DNA of 64,000 bases. Origin: Cacajao melanocephalus (Eukaryota > Chordata > Mammalia > Primates > Pitheciidae). The DNA lies in assembly GCA_963573385.1 (NCBI GenBank), contig CAUYLG010047084.1, positions 100,466 to 164,465 of the forward strand, given 5' to 3'. Positions 13,404-28,488 of the stretch are shown in pieces. The translations under genes were made by a program, and so were the position numbers. Under the pieces are notes generated by a model. The model searched no databases. It was not told where the DNA came from and saw nothing but the letters and a program-made list of their open reading frames with translations. Each line of letters opens with the position of its first letter. The first letter of the stretch is position 1.

Positions 13404-13714
13404 TTTTATTTACTCCTTTATTTTATTTTATTTTTGAGACAGTCTCGCTGTGTTACCCAGGCTGCAGTGCAGTGGCTCGATCTTGGCTCACTGCAAACTC
13501 TGCTTCCCGGGTCCAGTGATATGCCCACCTCAGCCTCCTGAGTAGCTGGGACCACAGACATGGGCCACCATACCCAGCTAATATTTGTGTTTTCAGTAGA
13601 GATGGGGTTTCTCCACATTACCCAGGCTGGTCTCAAATTACTGGACTCAAGTGATCTGTCTACCTTGACCTCCCAAAATGCTGGGATTACAGGCATGAGC
13701 CACTGTGCCTAGCC
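13404..13714 (-). mobile_element. Alu, antisense, with TSD
   Basis: This is a full-length antisense Alu from TTTTGAGACAGTCTCGCTG to GAGCCACTGTGCCTAGCC. A 15-bp target-site duplication flanks it (TTTATAAATGAATTT at 13,389-13,403 and TTTATGAATGAATTT at 13,715-13,729, one mismatch). Confidence 0.96.
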
Positions 13715-13985
13715 TTTATGAATGAATTTAAAAGTAATTAATTAGCAGCATGAGGACTTCATAAGGCAGGTGCCTGGTTCATTGATAACTTTGTAGAAAC
13801 AACATAGTCCCAGTCATGGGAAGAGTTTTGAAGCTCATGATTGATTGTAGAACTATTTCATCATCACTGGAAATGCTTAAGTGCTGCCTCTTTTCTTCTT
13901 TGTCACTTAACAATTTAATTGTGTGTCACCTCAGCTTAGGTTTGAAGCATAGTCTTTTTCCCAGAGGAGGTACTTAATAAATTCT

Positions 13986-14003
13986 GGATGGATGGATGGA
14001 TGG
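13986..14003 (+). repeat. Short (GGAT)n microsatellite
   Basis: About four and a half GGAT units are visible, followed by GGCAGACAGATA. Confidence 0.85.
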
Positions 14004-14194
14004 GCAGACAGATATAAGTGGGGTTGTATTCATTATACCTGCACCACAGTTGGCCACAGACCTAACTATCATTTGCTCTGAATTGTATGGTAGGTCTCAA
14101 TGACACTTCTATGTCAGTGTATCCACATACTACTATTTCCCCTTGAAAGGAAAGACAGTTGACAAAGTGGATATGGTGGTTTGGTGTTTAGTGA

Positions 14195-14312
14195 TAGCAG
14201 TAATAGTTTTTTATCTTACATTTGCTTAGTTCTTAGGTACCAAGCACTGTTCTAAATGTTTTACATATATTATTTATCTTTTGAAACTCTATTATTGCCA
14301 AAAGTAGTAACA
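14195..14312 (-). mobile_element. MIR fragment, antisense
   Basis: The plus strand carries TTAGGTACCAAGCACTGTTC, then TAAATGTTTTACATATATTA and a 'ctttgaaactctattatt' block. This is the reverse complement of the MIR 3' half. Confidence 0.7.
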
Positions 14313-14727
14313 ACCCTTGTCCAGCAGCTGAATGGCTAAATAAAATATGAGATATTCATACAGTGGAATATTATTCAGCCACAAAAAAAGGAATAAGGTT
14401 CTACTACATGCTGCAACATGTATGAATCTTTAAAATATTATACTAAGTGAAATAAGCCAGACATAGAAGGACAAATATTGTGTTATTCACCTTATATGAA
14501 ATATCTAGAATTTGCATCTCTATCCATAGTCATAAAGATGGCAACTTGATTATAAATTACCAATGACTTTAGTAGGAGGGATGGCAATTATTACTTAATG
14601 GGTACAGAGCTTCTGTTTGGGGTGATGAAAAATTTTGGAAATAGTGGTAATGGTTGCACAACATTGTGAATGTAATTAATGCCACTGAATTATATATACT
14701 TAAAAATGGTTAAAATGGCAAATTTTG

Positions 14728-14730
<3 letters not shown>
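14313..14730 (+). mobile_element. LINE-1 (L1M) 3' end, sense
   Basis: It carries the L1 ORF2 tail and 3'-UTR signature: ACAGTGGAATATTATTCAGCC, AGTGAAATAAGCCAGACA, TTTGGGGTGATGAAAA, and the final TGGTTAAAATGGCAAATTTT. It is an old element truncated at its 5' end. Confidence 0.9.

Positions 14731-14760
<30 letters not shown>
14731..14760 (+). repeat. (TA)n microsatellite at the L1 3' end
   Basis: About fourteen TA dinucleotides follow directly after the L1 3' sequence. Confidence 0.95.
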
Positions 14761-14762
<2 letters not shown>

Positions 14763-15278
14763 CAGCAGTAAATAACAGTTTTGAAAAACACTATTCCTAA
14801 CCTAATTTTAATTTGGGTATATCTGGAATGTTTAAACAAATAGGAGTTGTATATACTAACATAAAGAGAGGTCTAGGAGGGTGCTGTGGCGTTGGTTCAG
14901 GGTCATCCTCGCCTCGAATCTCTTGGCTTTCCCTAGTGACAGCAAGATGGCTACTGCAACTCTGTATATTGCATCGATGTTTGAGATAGGAAAGGGAGAA
15001 GAAAGGAGTGACACCAGTCAAATCTTTTCCTTTTATCACACACACAAAATAAAAGCTTTCCTAAAGCCTCTAATAAATTTCCCTCAATATCTTACCTGGC
15101 AGAACTGTACCTCAGGGCTATCCCAAGCTGCAAGGCAAGGGAAGCCAGCAGAATGAGTGCTTGGCTTTTCCAGCATCGGTAATGGAGGCAGCAAGGAGAT
15201 GGGTTGGAAATGTCTGTTGAGGAATAAACACCATCTGGCACAGTGACAATAAAAGAGGAACAGAAAGATGAAATCAGT
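14761..15278. other. Unassigned, probably an old interspersed repeat
   Basis: Phrases such as GGTTCAGGGTCATCCTCGCC and AGCAAGATGGCTACTGCAAC recall a common mammalian repeat that I cannot name. Two open frames of 82 and 91 codons overlap on opposite strands, and neither resembles a known protein. Confidence 0.35.
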
Positions 15279-15491
15279 TTCTCAGCCTGAGAGTTGACAT
15301 TTTTACTGAGTAATTCTTTGTCGTGTCGGGCTGTCTTGCGCATTGCAGGATGGTTAGCAGCATCCCTGGCCTCTACCCAGCTAAATGCTGGTCGTCTCCC
15401 ATCCCCAAGCTGTGACAATCAAAAATGTCTCCAGACATTTGCAAATGGCTTGGTTGAGTGCTGGGGGATTGCCCCAAATTGAGGACCACTG
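15279..15491 (-). mobile_element. MER5A-like hAT-Charlie DNA transposon
   Basis: The reverse complement has the MER5A order: a terminal CAGTGGTCCTCAATTTGGGG, then TTGCAAATGTCTGGAGACAT, GATTGTCACAGCTTGGGGAT, CTGGGTAGAGGCCAGGGATG, and CTGCTAACCATCCTGCAATG. It is non-autonomous and non-coding. Confidence 0.88.
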
Positions 15492-16096
15492 AGTTAGATG
15501 ATTAGCTGAAGTTTCATTGCTGATATGTGGTAAATCTGAGGTTTGCACTCAGGACTCTCTGCCCTTCTTCGAGCAGCCCATCCAGTTGAACAAATGGTCT
15601 TGTAGCTAACAGAAGTCATGGAGCAGCTGAGCTAAGTTACCACTGACTGAGTTAATTAGGCACCCATGAAATAGTATACTGACCATCCACACACCTTTCC
15701 CAAGTGCTTATTATTTAGCCATAACTCCCTACAATTTAGAAGGAATAGAGAGTATATGATGGAGGAACAGGAATCAAGTTACTGTAACCCAAGTATTCCC
15801 AGTGGGAAAACTGGTTTTGGGGAGAGCAAAAATATCTTAAATATTAAATAGTTTGTTGTCATCCAAAGCTCATCGCTACCCAACAAATCTTATCCCTTAG
15901 TATTTAATTATCTCATAAGGGAGTATTGAAATTAAATTCTTTTTTCTCTTTTGGAGAACAGTGATGAAAAAAAGTTGAGAAATACTATGTAGCCTAAGGA
16001 AGTAGGTGGAGCAAAAGATATTTTTCTGAGAAGGTAAGAAGTTCTGTTTCCTAAAATGAGATAATACAGGTCGCTAGAATATGAATGGTGAATGAA
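15492..16096. other. Unassigned sequence
   Basis: I recognise nothing in this stretch. Confidence 0.35.
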
Positions 16097-16383
16097 TTTT
16101 TTTTTCTGAGACAAGGTCTTTCTCTGTCACTCAGGCTGGAGTGCAGTGGCTCCATCATGTCTCAGTGCAGCCTCAACTTACTGGGCTCAAGTGATCCTCC
16201 CACCTCCTGAGTAGCTGGGACTACAGGCATGTGACACCACGCCCAGGTAGTTTCTTTTATTTTATATAGAGACATCATCTCACTATGTTGCCCAGGCTGA
16301 TCTTGAACTCTTGGGCTCAGCCTCATCCACCTCAGCCTCCCAGAGTGCTGGGATTATAGGCGCGAGCCACCATGTCTGGCAGT
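16097..16383 (-). mobile_element. Alu (J-type), antisense
   Basis: It runs from TTTTCTGAGACAAGGTCTTTC to GCGAGCCACCATGTCTGGC and contains CTGGGCTCAAGTGATCC (J-type). A probable imperfect TSD is GTGAATGAATTTT before it and GTGAGTGAATTTT after it. Confidence 0.93.
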
Positions 16384-17934
16384 GAGTGAATTTTCAAAGT
16401 CTTGCTGAGTATTTTCCTTAGATGCATCCCTTTAGCTGTTGTTACAGTCACTATTCATCCCAGTTAATTCACTTTCATTCTCTCTATTCATGAATGAGAT
16501 GTTCAGAGAATACTTGCTTTTTATAAAGGATGAAGTAGAGATGGACACCAGATCATTTTTGAGAGTAACTGTTTCTATTTTTTAAATATCTTATCTGAAA
16601 ATAACTGTACTATTTAGTTAAGATTTCTTTAGTCCCTAAAGCTGTAGTTGGGGGTTGGAAAAGGGGACATGTAATTCTTTCTGGACCCTATCTTTTTGAC
16701 ACTTTTTACAAGTCTTAAAATATATGTGAGACACTAACATTATGGAGATACAATAAAATAACTCATAGCTGCTTCTGTCTATGACTTCATCTGGCTGTGA
16801 AGCAGATGGTTTCCAGAATACAGCAGCCACTCTTATATTGATAGTTGTGGTTTAAAAATCATTGTAACAACTACTGTATTTGCTAGAAAGGCACATACTC
16901 CAGACTAAATTTTGGCCTAGGGAACTGTTATTAATTCAAATATATGAATAATCACGGGATAATTTTAGAAAATGTTCATAGCTAAGCATTGGATTTAGTC
17001 TTCTCTGACACTGCACCAAATTCCATAAAGAATTCCTTCTTGCTTAGATGTAGCTGAGACAAAGCCTCCCAGCCTTTGACTTAATTGTTGCTGGTACCAA
17101 ATATTTGACTTGCAAGTCACAATACCTTTTAGCCATCCTCTCAAAAACATAATTGAATGTGTATTTTCATCTCTTCTGAAACATCATTTTCCCTCAAATC
17201 AACTAGATTCACCTCCTCCCCCAATTGCTTGTAGTATTCATTTTATATCAGCTTTTCTTTCTAAACCATAGGAATGGAATTGTCTGACTATAAAGTGAAA
17301 AACACAAAAGTCATGAAATGCTAGGCTGAGGCTCTCCTGACAACAGTAAGCACCCACTGTGGCCCTTTCTGTAAACCTCAGTACTCAGTATCCTAGCTAA
17401 TCGTTGTCCATCCTTTGTAAGGACACATTCATTTCTGGTTCCCTGGCTTTTACATGACTGTGTTCAAATGTTTCTTTCACTTTTCAATATTTGGCTCATT
17501 TTTTTCTTTCCACCTTATCCTCTTTATTCTAGGGCAGGGTGAGGTTGGAGATGACATATATTGAGGAAGACAAATAGAAAAACATATAGTCTCTGAAATT
17601 CCCTGGGATTTAGGTTAGTTTCCTTTAGAACCAGGGGTAAAACTCTTTGTCTAGATTTATCCATCCCTTTTCATTTCTTAAATATAGTAAGGAATTCCTA
17701 CATCTCTGGTACTGGCCTTTGGTATCCAGTAAAATAAATGGAAAGATGCTTTTTTCAATGGATGTACTAATAAATGTTCCTTAAAGTGTTTGTTTTATTT
17801 CCATGTCTTATATAATTTGACAGAACCACACCATTTGGGTTCTGCGAGGTGGGTGCTAGGGTATAGCTGATATCATTCTGGTTAAGATTTCTTATAGGCA
17901 TGTATCAACAGAGCCAAAGCACAATTATTTTCTC
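16384..17934. other. Unassigned sequence
   Basis: I recognise no repeat, RNA gene or exon in this 1.5-kb stretch. Confidence 0.4.
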
Positions 17935-19000
17935 CAATAAAACAGAACTTTATTTAAGCACATAAATACAAACATAAAGGAACATTCAAGAGACACAGTA
18001 TAGAGCTCAAGCTAAAAAAGTTCATGTGTCTAGGTGTAGTTAAATGCCTCACTAACAGTCAGCCATTCTCAGTCACTGTGATCCAACCCCAATATTTCCC
18101 TGGGGTTAAGTAGGTCCTAACTTGTATATAGAGCTTTCCAGGGCTTGTCCAGTGGAAGCTCTGTGGATACGATTCTAGTAAGCCTTCCATTTCTCTCTAA
18201 TAACAATGATTTTTGCCTGCTGATTTTGAATTCAAAAGGGGAAATAAGCCTATTTGCCATTCCAAGACTAAAGATATATTTGCTTTCCTAAAGCTGTTAT
18301 TCTCTCATCTAACCTGAAACATGCAGAAAGTCCAAAAAAGGTGATACCAGTAAACCTTATCAAATAGGAATTTCCCTGGCACTTCTGAAATTCTTACATC
18401 TTCTGTATCTGCTCTAAATTCAGTTGCCTTATAATTCAAGATTCATCTAGTTCAAAGAACTCACTTTTACATAACATTAATAGTATTTAAGTAGAAATAT
18501 GAACTTTTTTTCACAGTGCATTGTCATGCTTATGGTACAGTTTATCTGCTGGATTAATCTAATAACAATACTCTTTTAAACACAGCTTCTTGTAAGCACA
18601 TTAAAAATCTTAGTAAGCCCTTCCAAAGGAAGTGACAGCAAAATTCCCCAAAATGCTGCCTGCTTGGAAAGTTACCTAAAAGTTTAGTTCTGAGGAAGTT
18701 GACATTGAATGTTTCTTGGTTTGGACTGTACTCCTCTCTTGACGCTGCCCTGTGAGCATAGCTGCCAGAGAGGGACATGGACAGGCATTGGAAGCAGCTC
18801 CAGCCCCTCACAATTCGAGGTCTTGATGGGATCGGGGGTGGAGTTGCGGGGAGCAGTGAGAAAAGGAAGCAGAAACTGTGGTTGATTTCATGCTTCTCTG
18901 GCTTGCCTCTTGAACCCTAAGCACAGCCCAGAGATGCTCTGGCAGGGGTGGGAGGCAGCTAGATAGATTAAGGAAGACCTTTTGTCCCTGCAATTCTCAA
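17935..19000 (-). other. Repeat-free block with antisense 3'-UTR-like end
   Basis: On the minus strand the sequence ends, at about 17,950, in an AAATAAAG hexamer followed by a GTTCTGTTTTATTGG-like GT/T-rich stretch, as a transcript 3' end would. The block up to about 19,000 holds no repeat that I recognise and is slightly GC-richer near 18,700-18,970. Minus-strand open frames of 85 and 61 codons (18,554-18,993) match nothing I know. It could be a terminal exon, a retrocopied UTR, or plain non-coding sequence. Confidence 0.2.
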
Positions 19001-19600
19001 ACAGACCATATTTGAGATGACAGATGCAAAATGAACAGGCATGACTTTAGACAGGTCCAGAATGGTCTTAATATCCTAAAGCGTATACTTGTTTAGCAAG
19101 CTTCATGTTTTAATTATTTGTAATTTTTAGACAGAAGTAGGTGGAATTTCATTCTTTCAAAGTTTTAAGGAGAATTTCACTCCTCTTTACCACCCACTCC
19201 CTCACCGAGTAAAAACTGAACTTTTATTTTAATCCATAACACTAAATGCTTTTGTGTTTTCTTTCTTCAAATATTGCCGTTAATTATGTCTACAAGGAAA
19301 TCATGAGCTTATGTGTTGTTGGAAATAATCATATAATTTTTTAAAAATAATACTCATTCTGAGAAAAAAAATCTGTCCAAGGATGTGGAAAACCTCAGCA
19401 TTAAAAATAATATTTTAAGTAATCCAAGTATTTACTAACACAAACAGTAAAATAATGAATAAACTGTCTCTCCTGAGAAAATGCCAGCTGTCACCTGCTG
19501 CCTCCCATTGGGCTCCAGGTCTAATGAGCCTCGTTGCCTGCCCTAATTTCTGACTCTGTATCAGGAGACTTTTCTCAAGGGCATTTTTTCAAGCAATTGC
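19001..19600. other. Unassigned AT-rich sequence
   Basis: I recognise nothing in this stretch. Confidence 0.35.
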
Positions 19601-19615
19601 AAACAATCTATTATG

Positions 19616-20164
<549 letters not shown>

Positions 20165-20172
20165 CTATTGTG

Positions 20173-21111
20173 TTATCTAACACCAACTTCTCCCATTGTC
20201 AAATCACTCAGAATTGGTCAATCTGCCTATTAAGTAAAACTGTCACTGTTGTTAAAACATGATAGCAATGCAAGGCACTCTGGAATACAGAGGATGTTTA
20301 AGTTGATGTATGTTTTACAACCCTCCAGACGGGCAAACATGATGAAGTATCCATTCACACCCAGATACAGGGAGTAGTCTCCTAGGGGGTGGGTTTGTTG
20401 AAAATTTCAGGGATCACTCAGGACCTATGAAACATATCAATAATTTCACTTTTAAATTGTATAATAGATTTGCAAGTATGTGTAATATAATTATTCATTG
20501 TGTATAATGTGACACATTATCACATAAAGCTAGAAGTTAGAAAAAACAAAGGTCCTGGTCAATATCTTAAGTGTATAATCATTTGTTGAAAAATTAGAAG
20601 TCGATTTGGGAATGCCATTGTACAGACTTGCCTTGTTAAAACAACCTTCTTCCATGTTACCCTCCACCCAGATTGACATATCTTAAGTGTCTTCCACCTT
20701 TCAAAGGGTGATACAGGTTCTGACACTCCAAGCTCACTCAACCTTTGCCTATAAGGTTCTAAATCGCTTCATCTGTTAGTGGTTTTCAAGAGTAGTAGCA
20801 TATGTGGACCATGCTGTAATAATCTTAGCAATACAGATTTGTTAAAGGTTCACAAATGTCTAAGCACAACTACATTCAAGCTAGTGTTACATTGGACTAA
20901 AACAATAGCTGCTTTTGAGAAGCAGAGCTACATGCTGGAAGTTTTTTGGAGGTAGAAGTTGGGGTGAGAGGGATGGAGAATGAAAAACTGGACAGGTGAG
21001 AAAATCAAAGGAGGAAAATAAAAGTAACTACATTATCTTCCCTTGCTTGTTAACATGGAAATAACAAAGACACTGAAATATTCTTGGAGAATCTCCTGAG
21101 GGCAAAAATAT
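20173..21111. other. Unassigned sequence
   Basis: I recognise nothing in this stretch. Confidence 0.35.
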
Positions 21112-21125
21112 CTATGAAAACTTTT

Positions 21126-21279
21126 TTTTTTCTCTTCTTTTTTTTTTTTTGAAAGAAAGAAAAAGAGAGAAAAGAAGAAAAAAAGAAAAAGTGAAAGAAA
21201 GAAAAAAAAAAAGAATGTAAGAGAGAAAGAGGAAGGGAAAGAGGGAGAGAGAATGGGATTCTTGTTCTATTGCCCAGGC
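21126..21279 (-). mobile_element. Tail-only Alu remnant with a long A/G microsatellite
   Basis: A perfect 14-bp TSD (CTATGAAAACTTTT at 21,112-21,125 and 21,280-21,293) encloses a T-rich run, a GAAA/GAGA-rich run, and only about 27 bp of antisense Alu 3' end (GATTCTTGTTCTATTGCCCAGG). The strand composition flips from T-rich to A/G-rich near 21,151, so the insert can fold into an imperfect hairpin. Confidence 0.85.
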
Positions 21280-21293
21280 CTATGAAAACTTTT

Positions 21294-22559
21294 AAGAAGG
21301 GGTATATATGGCCAAGTCATCCGAAAAGAACTTTAAGAAACATCTGTCTCCACCTTTGATCCTCAAAATATCTAAAATTAATTTTAGGACATTAACCCAA
21401 TTACTTTAAGAATACATTTCCTAGATTTAAGCTGTAAAGTTTAAGTGTTCTCACCACAAAAAAAATAGTAAGTATGTGAGGTCATACATGTGTTAATTAG
21501 CTCCATGTAGCCAATTCGCAGCATATACGTATTTCAAAACATTATATTGTACATTATAAATTTATACAATTTTTATCTGTTAAAATAAATAACCAAAATA
21601 AAATATATCCAAACAGAGCTAATAAAATATAAATTATCAGATAGCATTTAAGGAAACCCAAGGTCACTACTAGCAGCTATTTATAGCTTCCTGGAATGCT
21701 GACATATCCAAGGGTGTGTTTGTAATTCTTTCCTCTCAGGTTCTCTGATAGCAAGATTCTCTAAATTGAAATGACTGCTTTACTGATTGCCTCTAGTTTT
21801 CCCCCGTGTTCTCTCTGGACTGTATTAACTTTGTGCTATGTTAGTGACTATGTATGTTGACAGATTTTCTGGAGAACTGCTGATGAATACTGCCCAAAAG
21901 AAATCTCACTTTTCCTTTTCATTGACATATTTGTGTAATTTATAATTCTAACCCATGAGTTAATTCAATGCAGAGATTATTTGAAAGACTACTTGAAACA
22001 TAGTATATAGCTAATCCAGGTCCTCATAATCTTTACCAGAAGTTATTTGCTCTTGTGCATAATTAAAAACAAATGTTCTGTGTTGTGTACAATTATTTTG
22101 ATCTTAAAGGCCATGCTTAGTAGAAAAATAGCTTAGGATTCTGTAGTTTCCCCTTAGTGCTTTCAAAGTATCTTCTTTGTATTCATGCTTATCTATATAT
22201 TAAATCATATTTATAATAGTCTCTATATAGACTTGAGTTTATGTATATATATGATTGTACATAGACATATGTATCTAGACTTGGGAATGTATAGACTTAA
22301 AATTATAAACCTTGTCATAACTTAAGCAATTACAGATGGAATTTAACACAACATGTCTTTTAAAATCAGGTCTAAAGATTATTAGAAGGATTTGTTGAGA
22401 AAACTACCAGATTGGACATAAAACATGGTTTCTGGTCTTCCTTTGTTATGAAATAATTGAGTCATTTAGCCTATTTGGGCCCCAGTTTACTTATTTTTAA
22501 ACTGAAAATACAAAAACAATTATAGATACTTTACCCTTTAAATCATAATGTTCCAAGAA
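21294..22559. other. Unassigned AT-rich sequence
   Basis: I recognise no repeat, RNA gene or exon in this stretch. Confidence 0.4.
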
Positions 22560-23869
22560 AACAGGCAAAATGGTCAGCACATGTGTTTTATTCCTTGAAT
22601 TTCACAGATTAAGAATAGCACTTTCACGTACAGCAGCAATGGCAGACAAGACACTCTGTACTGGAAACTAATTATATCCTAGACAAAACATTTTGGTTTG
22701 CTACTGGACTTTCTAGAAGTGGGTAAAACCATCTCTAAGTCCAACCTTCCTCCCCTCCAGAAAATAAAAAGGAACAATCTGAGCCAATGTTGGAGCTTAG
22801 AGCCGTGAACAGATAAATGTCCTAAGCACGAAGCAAGGGAGAGAAACTGTGTTATACTGAGGGAAAATGCCAATAGAAGCACTGTAAATTGCAACCAGGA
22901 CACTGAGCCTAGGGTCAACAGCAAGGAAAAGGAACTGAATCTGAGATTTTTGCATTAACCCAGGTCCCTGAAAGAGTAGTAAATGGCCCCAGGTTAGTAG
23001 TCCTACTACCTACTTGCAGAAACACACCAAATCAGCATAGGAAAGCATCTCACGGAGATCTCATCACATTCCCACAATATATAATCAGACAAGTATTAGT
23101 TCACAACCAAAGACCACGAAGCTACAAAAGGAAGTAAGCCATCTATATGACAACCATTAGACACAGAAATGCTGTCTGTGAAGTACTTAGAAAGTAAAAT
23201 ATAGGATCAAAATAGTGAGCAAGCAACAGAAAATTAGCAGGAGTAATCAGGCAGTTCTTACAAATAATCCAATGGAATGTCTATGTAAGATATATAAACA
23301 TTGAAAGAAAACACAGAACATGTTAAAAAGCAGATGAGCCACAGATGTAAGAGAATTAATGAACTTGTAGGTTGAAGTTAATAAATTGAGTATAATCTTG
23401 AAAGAAAAAGGGTCAGAAGATATTAGAACAATTTAAAATGTTGAGGATAAAATGAGAAGTTCTAACATACATCAAGTCAGAGTCACAGAAGAAAAGAATA
23501 AGTCAACCAAGAAGTGATAATAAAGTTAATCAAGGAGAAATATTCAGAAATGCTAAAAGCTATGAATCCCCAGTTTCATAAAGGACAATATTCCCAAGCA
23601 AGATAAAGTAAAAAGAAAAGCAACACCTAGCAGTGTGTTGGCTCTCTGGAGAAAAAAGGCAAAAAATTTTAAAGGAGCCGGAAAGTAAAGACACATCACA
23701 TACCAAGCAATGATCATTTCATTGGCAGCAGAGTGTTCAACGGTGATACCAGAAAACAGAAAGCAGTGGAATAATAAAGTGTTGAGAACAAATAGCTATT
23801 ATCAAGCATGAGAGTAAAAGAAAGGCATTTGCCATTAACCAAAAATTGAGAATTTATCATCAGTAGCTT
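22560..23869 (+). mobile_element. Decayed LINE-1 (L1M/HAL1-like), 5' portion, sense
   Basis: From about 23,200 the text follows the A-rich L1M 5'/ORF1-side style (GTGATAATAAAGTTAATCAAG, GAGAAATATTCAGAAATGC, CACATCACATACCAAGCAATG). The 22,560-23,200 portion is less certain. The LTR insertion at 23,875 interrupts it. Confidence 0.5.
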
Positions 23870-23874
23870 CACAT

Positions 23875-24243
23875 TGTATTAGTCTGTTCTCATGCTGTTA
23901 ATAAAGACATACCCAAGACTAAGTAATCTATAAAGAAAAAGAGGTTTAATGGACTTGCAGTTCCACATGGCTGGGGAGGCCTCACAGTCATGGCAGAAGG
24001 CCAAGGAGGAGCAAAGACATGTCTTACATGGTGGCAGTCAAGAGGATGTGTGCAGAGGAACTGCCCTTTATAAAACCATCATATCTCACCTGTAAGATTT
24101 ACTCACTATCATGAGAACAGCACAGGAATGACCTGCCCTCATGATTCAATTATCTCCCACCAGGTCCCTCCCATGACATGTAGGAATTATGGGAGCTATA
24201 ATTCAAAATGAGATTTGGGTGGGGACACAGCCAAACGATATCA
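23875..24243 (-). mobile_element. THE1-type MaLR solo LTR, antisense
   Basis: This 369-bp LTR reads from TGTATTAGTCTGTTCTCATG to GGGACACAGCCAAACGATATCA on the plus strand, which matches a reverse-complemented THE1 LTR in length and order. It has TG...CA ends and a 5-bp target duplication with one mismatch (CACAT at 23,870-23,874 and CACAC at 24,244-24,248). No internal retroviral region accompanies it. Confidence 0.93.
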
Positions 24244-24280
24244 CACACTGAAGGTTATTCCTTAGTAAGATGGTATATTA

Positions 24281-25985
<1,705 letters not shown>

Positions 25986-25999
25986 TAAGGTGTCAGGCT

Positions 26000-26375
26000 G
26001 TAAAGTCCATATGCAGAAATCAGTTGCCTATTGTTTGTGTTTGTTATGTTTTATTTTATATTTTGTTTGCTGTTTGCTTTGGGTCATATTTTCAGAAGAA
26101 GTCGGAAGCAGGAGGTCAGGGACACATCCTGAGTTGCTGAGATATCTGCAGAAACAGCACAGAGACTAGGAAACTTCTCCCAGTTTGCTTGTTACTGAGG
26201 GTTTTGTAGGATGCGGGACTTTCAGGTTCAATACCATGACTGTCCCAGTTTGCCTGGGACTGAAGGGCTCCCAGGATGCAGGACTGTCAGTGCTCAGACC
26301 AGAAAAGTCCTGCACAAACCAGGAGGAGCTGATCACTTTGTGGGAGAACTGTAAGTAGTCCAATGTCATTGCAGC
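26000..26375. repeat. Unassigned DNA-transposon-like segment
   Basis: CTGTCCCAGTTTGCCTGGGA and related GGGACT/AGTCCC phrases at 26,160-26,310 recall a mammalian MER-class DNA repeat, but I cannot name the family. A 65-codon open frame at 25,972-26,169 has no recognised similarity. Confidence 0.35.
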
Positions 26376-26379
26376 TTAA

Positions 26380-26720
26380 AATGCAGGGCAGGAAGTGGTG
26401 GCAGACAAGATTGGGGAGAAGAGCAGGGACCAGATCACAAAGGGCCTGGTGTTCCGTATTAAAGGAACTTGTACCTTGACCTCCAGGCAGCAGCGAGCTG
26501 TTGAAAGGTTTTAAGCAGGGAGGTATGTGACAGTGACAGTTTGCATTTTATTTAGACCACATCAGCAGTAGTGTAGAGGCTGGATTTGAAGGGGCCCATG
26601 CTGGAGGTAGGTGGTTGGTATAGTACAGGTAAAGATGATGAAGGCTCACACTAAGGGGCTGTAGAGGCGGAGTGGAGGGGACAGTCCCAGGGACTACTTA
26701 AGAGGCGAAATTTGTAGAGT
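26380..26720 (-). mobile_element. LINE-2 fragment, antisense
   Basis: The plus strand reads GACCAGATCACAAAGGGCCT, then AGGTTTTAAGCAGGGAGGTA and TGACAGTGACAGTTTGCATT. This is the reverse complement of the L2 3' ORF2 region. Confidence 0.7.
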
Positions 26721-26786
26721 GACTGAGTGGATGTGGGAGCGATAGACAAGAGTTGACAATTATCTCTGCCCTTTCGAAAAATGTTA

Positions 26787-27719
<933 letters not shown>

Positions 27720-28311
27720 TTACAACAAAAATTTACACATCAGTTGAGAAAAACCAATAGAAAATGATCAAAAGACAGTAACAGGCATATCAAAGGAGAA
27801 CAATGAATGGACAGTATATAAAAAATGCTAACTCTCATGAGTAATAACAGAAATACAAATTAAAACTGAAGTGAAACACTATTTTTTATACCCAGAATTG
27901 GCAGAAATTAAAATAGCGGGCAATGTCAAGTGTTGGAAGGGATGGGAGCTAACAAGATCTCTTATATACATTTGTTGGGAATGTAAACTTGTATAATTGC
28001 TTTGGAAAACAATTTGGCATTATCCAGTAAATTTGAGTATGAGTGTACTTTCCCCTAGATATATATCCTACAGAAACTATTACCCATGGTTACCTAGGAA
28101 CTTGCTCAGAGCAGCACAATTCACAAAAGAAAAAAAAACTGGAAATGACTGAAATATCCATCCTTTCATAGGAGACTAAATAAATAAATTGTAGAATATT
28201 TACTTGGTGGAATACTATACAGTAGTGAAAATGAATGCTTTTGATGAGTGGATAACTAAAAAGTGTGTAGCCATACAATGGAATCATAATCAGCAATTAA
28301 AACTAATGAAG
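27720..28311 (+). mobile_element. LINE-1 (L1M) ORF2 3' portion, sense, upstream part
   Basis: ORF2 C-terminal landmarks are present: AATAACAGAAATACAAATTA, GTTGGGAATGTAAACTTGTA, AGATATATATCCTACAGAAA, and GGAATACTATACAGTAGTGA. The element resumes after the DNA transposon at 29,218, so the transposon inserted into it. Confidence 0.85.
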
Positions 28312-28488
28312 CACAGTCATGTGCTGCATAATGACGTCTCTGTCACAATGGACCACATATACAACAGTGGTCCTGTAGGATTATAGCACCATACTTTTAC
28401 TCTACCTTTTCTGGGTTTAGATACACAAATACTTATCATTGTGTTACAGTTGCCTACAGTATTCAGTACAGTAATGTTATATGCAGGT
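28312..28488 (+). mobile_element. Tigger-like DNA transposon, left part
   Basis: It begins CAGTCATGTGCTGCATAATG and continues through TTGTGTTACAGTTGCCTACA and GTATTCAGTACAGTAATG. This is the left half of a non-autonomous pogo/Tigger-type element, with a terminus related to the right end at about 29,217. The family name is not certain. Confidence 0.75.

Noticed and set aside
15089..15102. ATCTTACCTGGCAG, similar to the 5' end of U1 snRNA
   Set aside because: Only about a dozen bases match. The rest of U1 does not follow, so it is chance.
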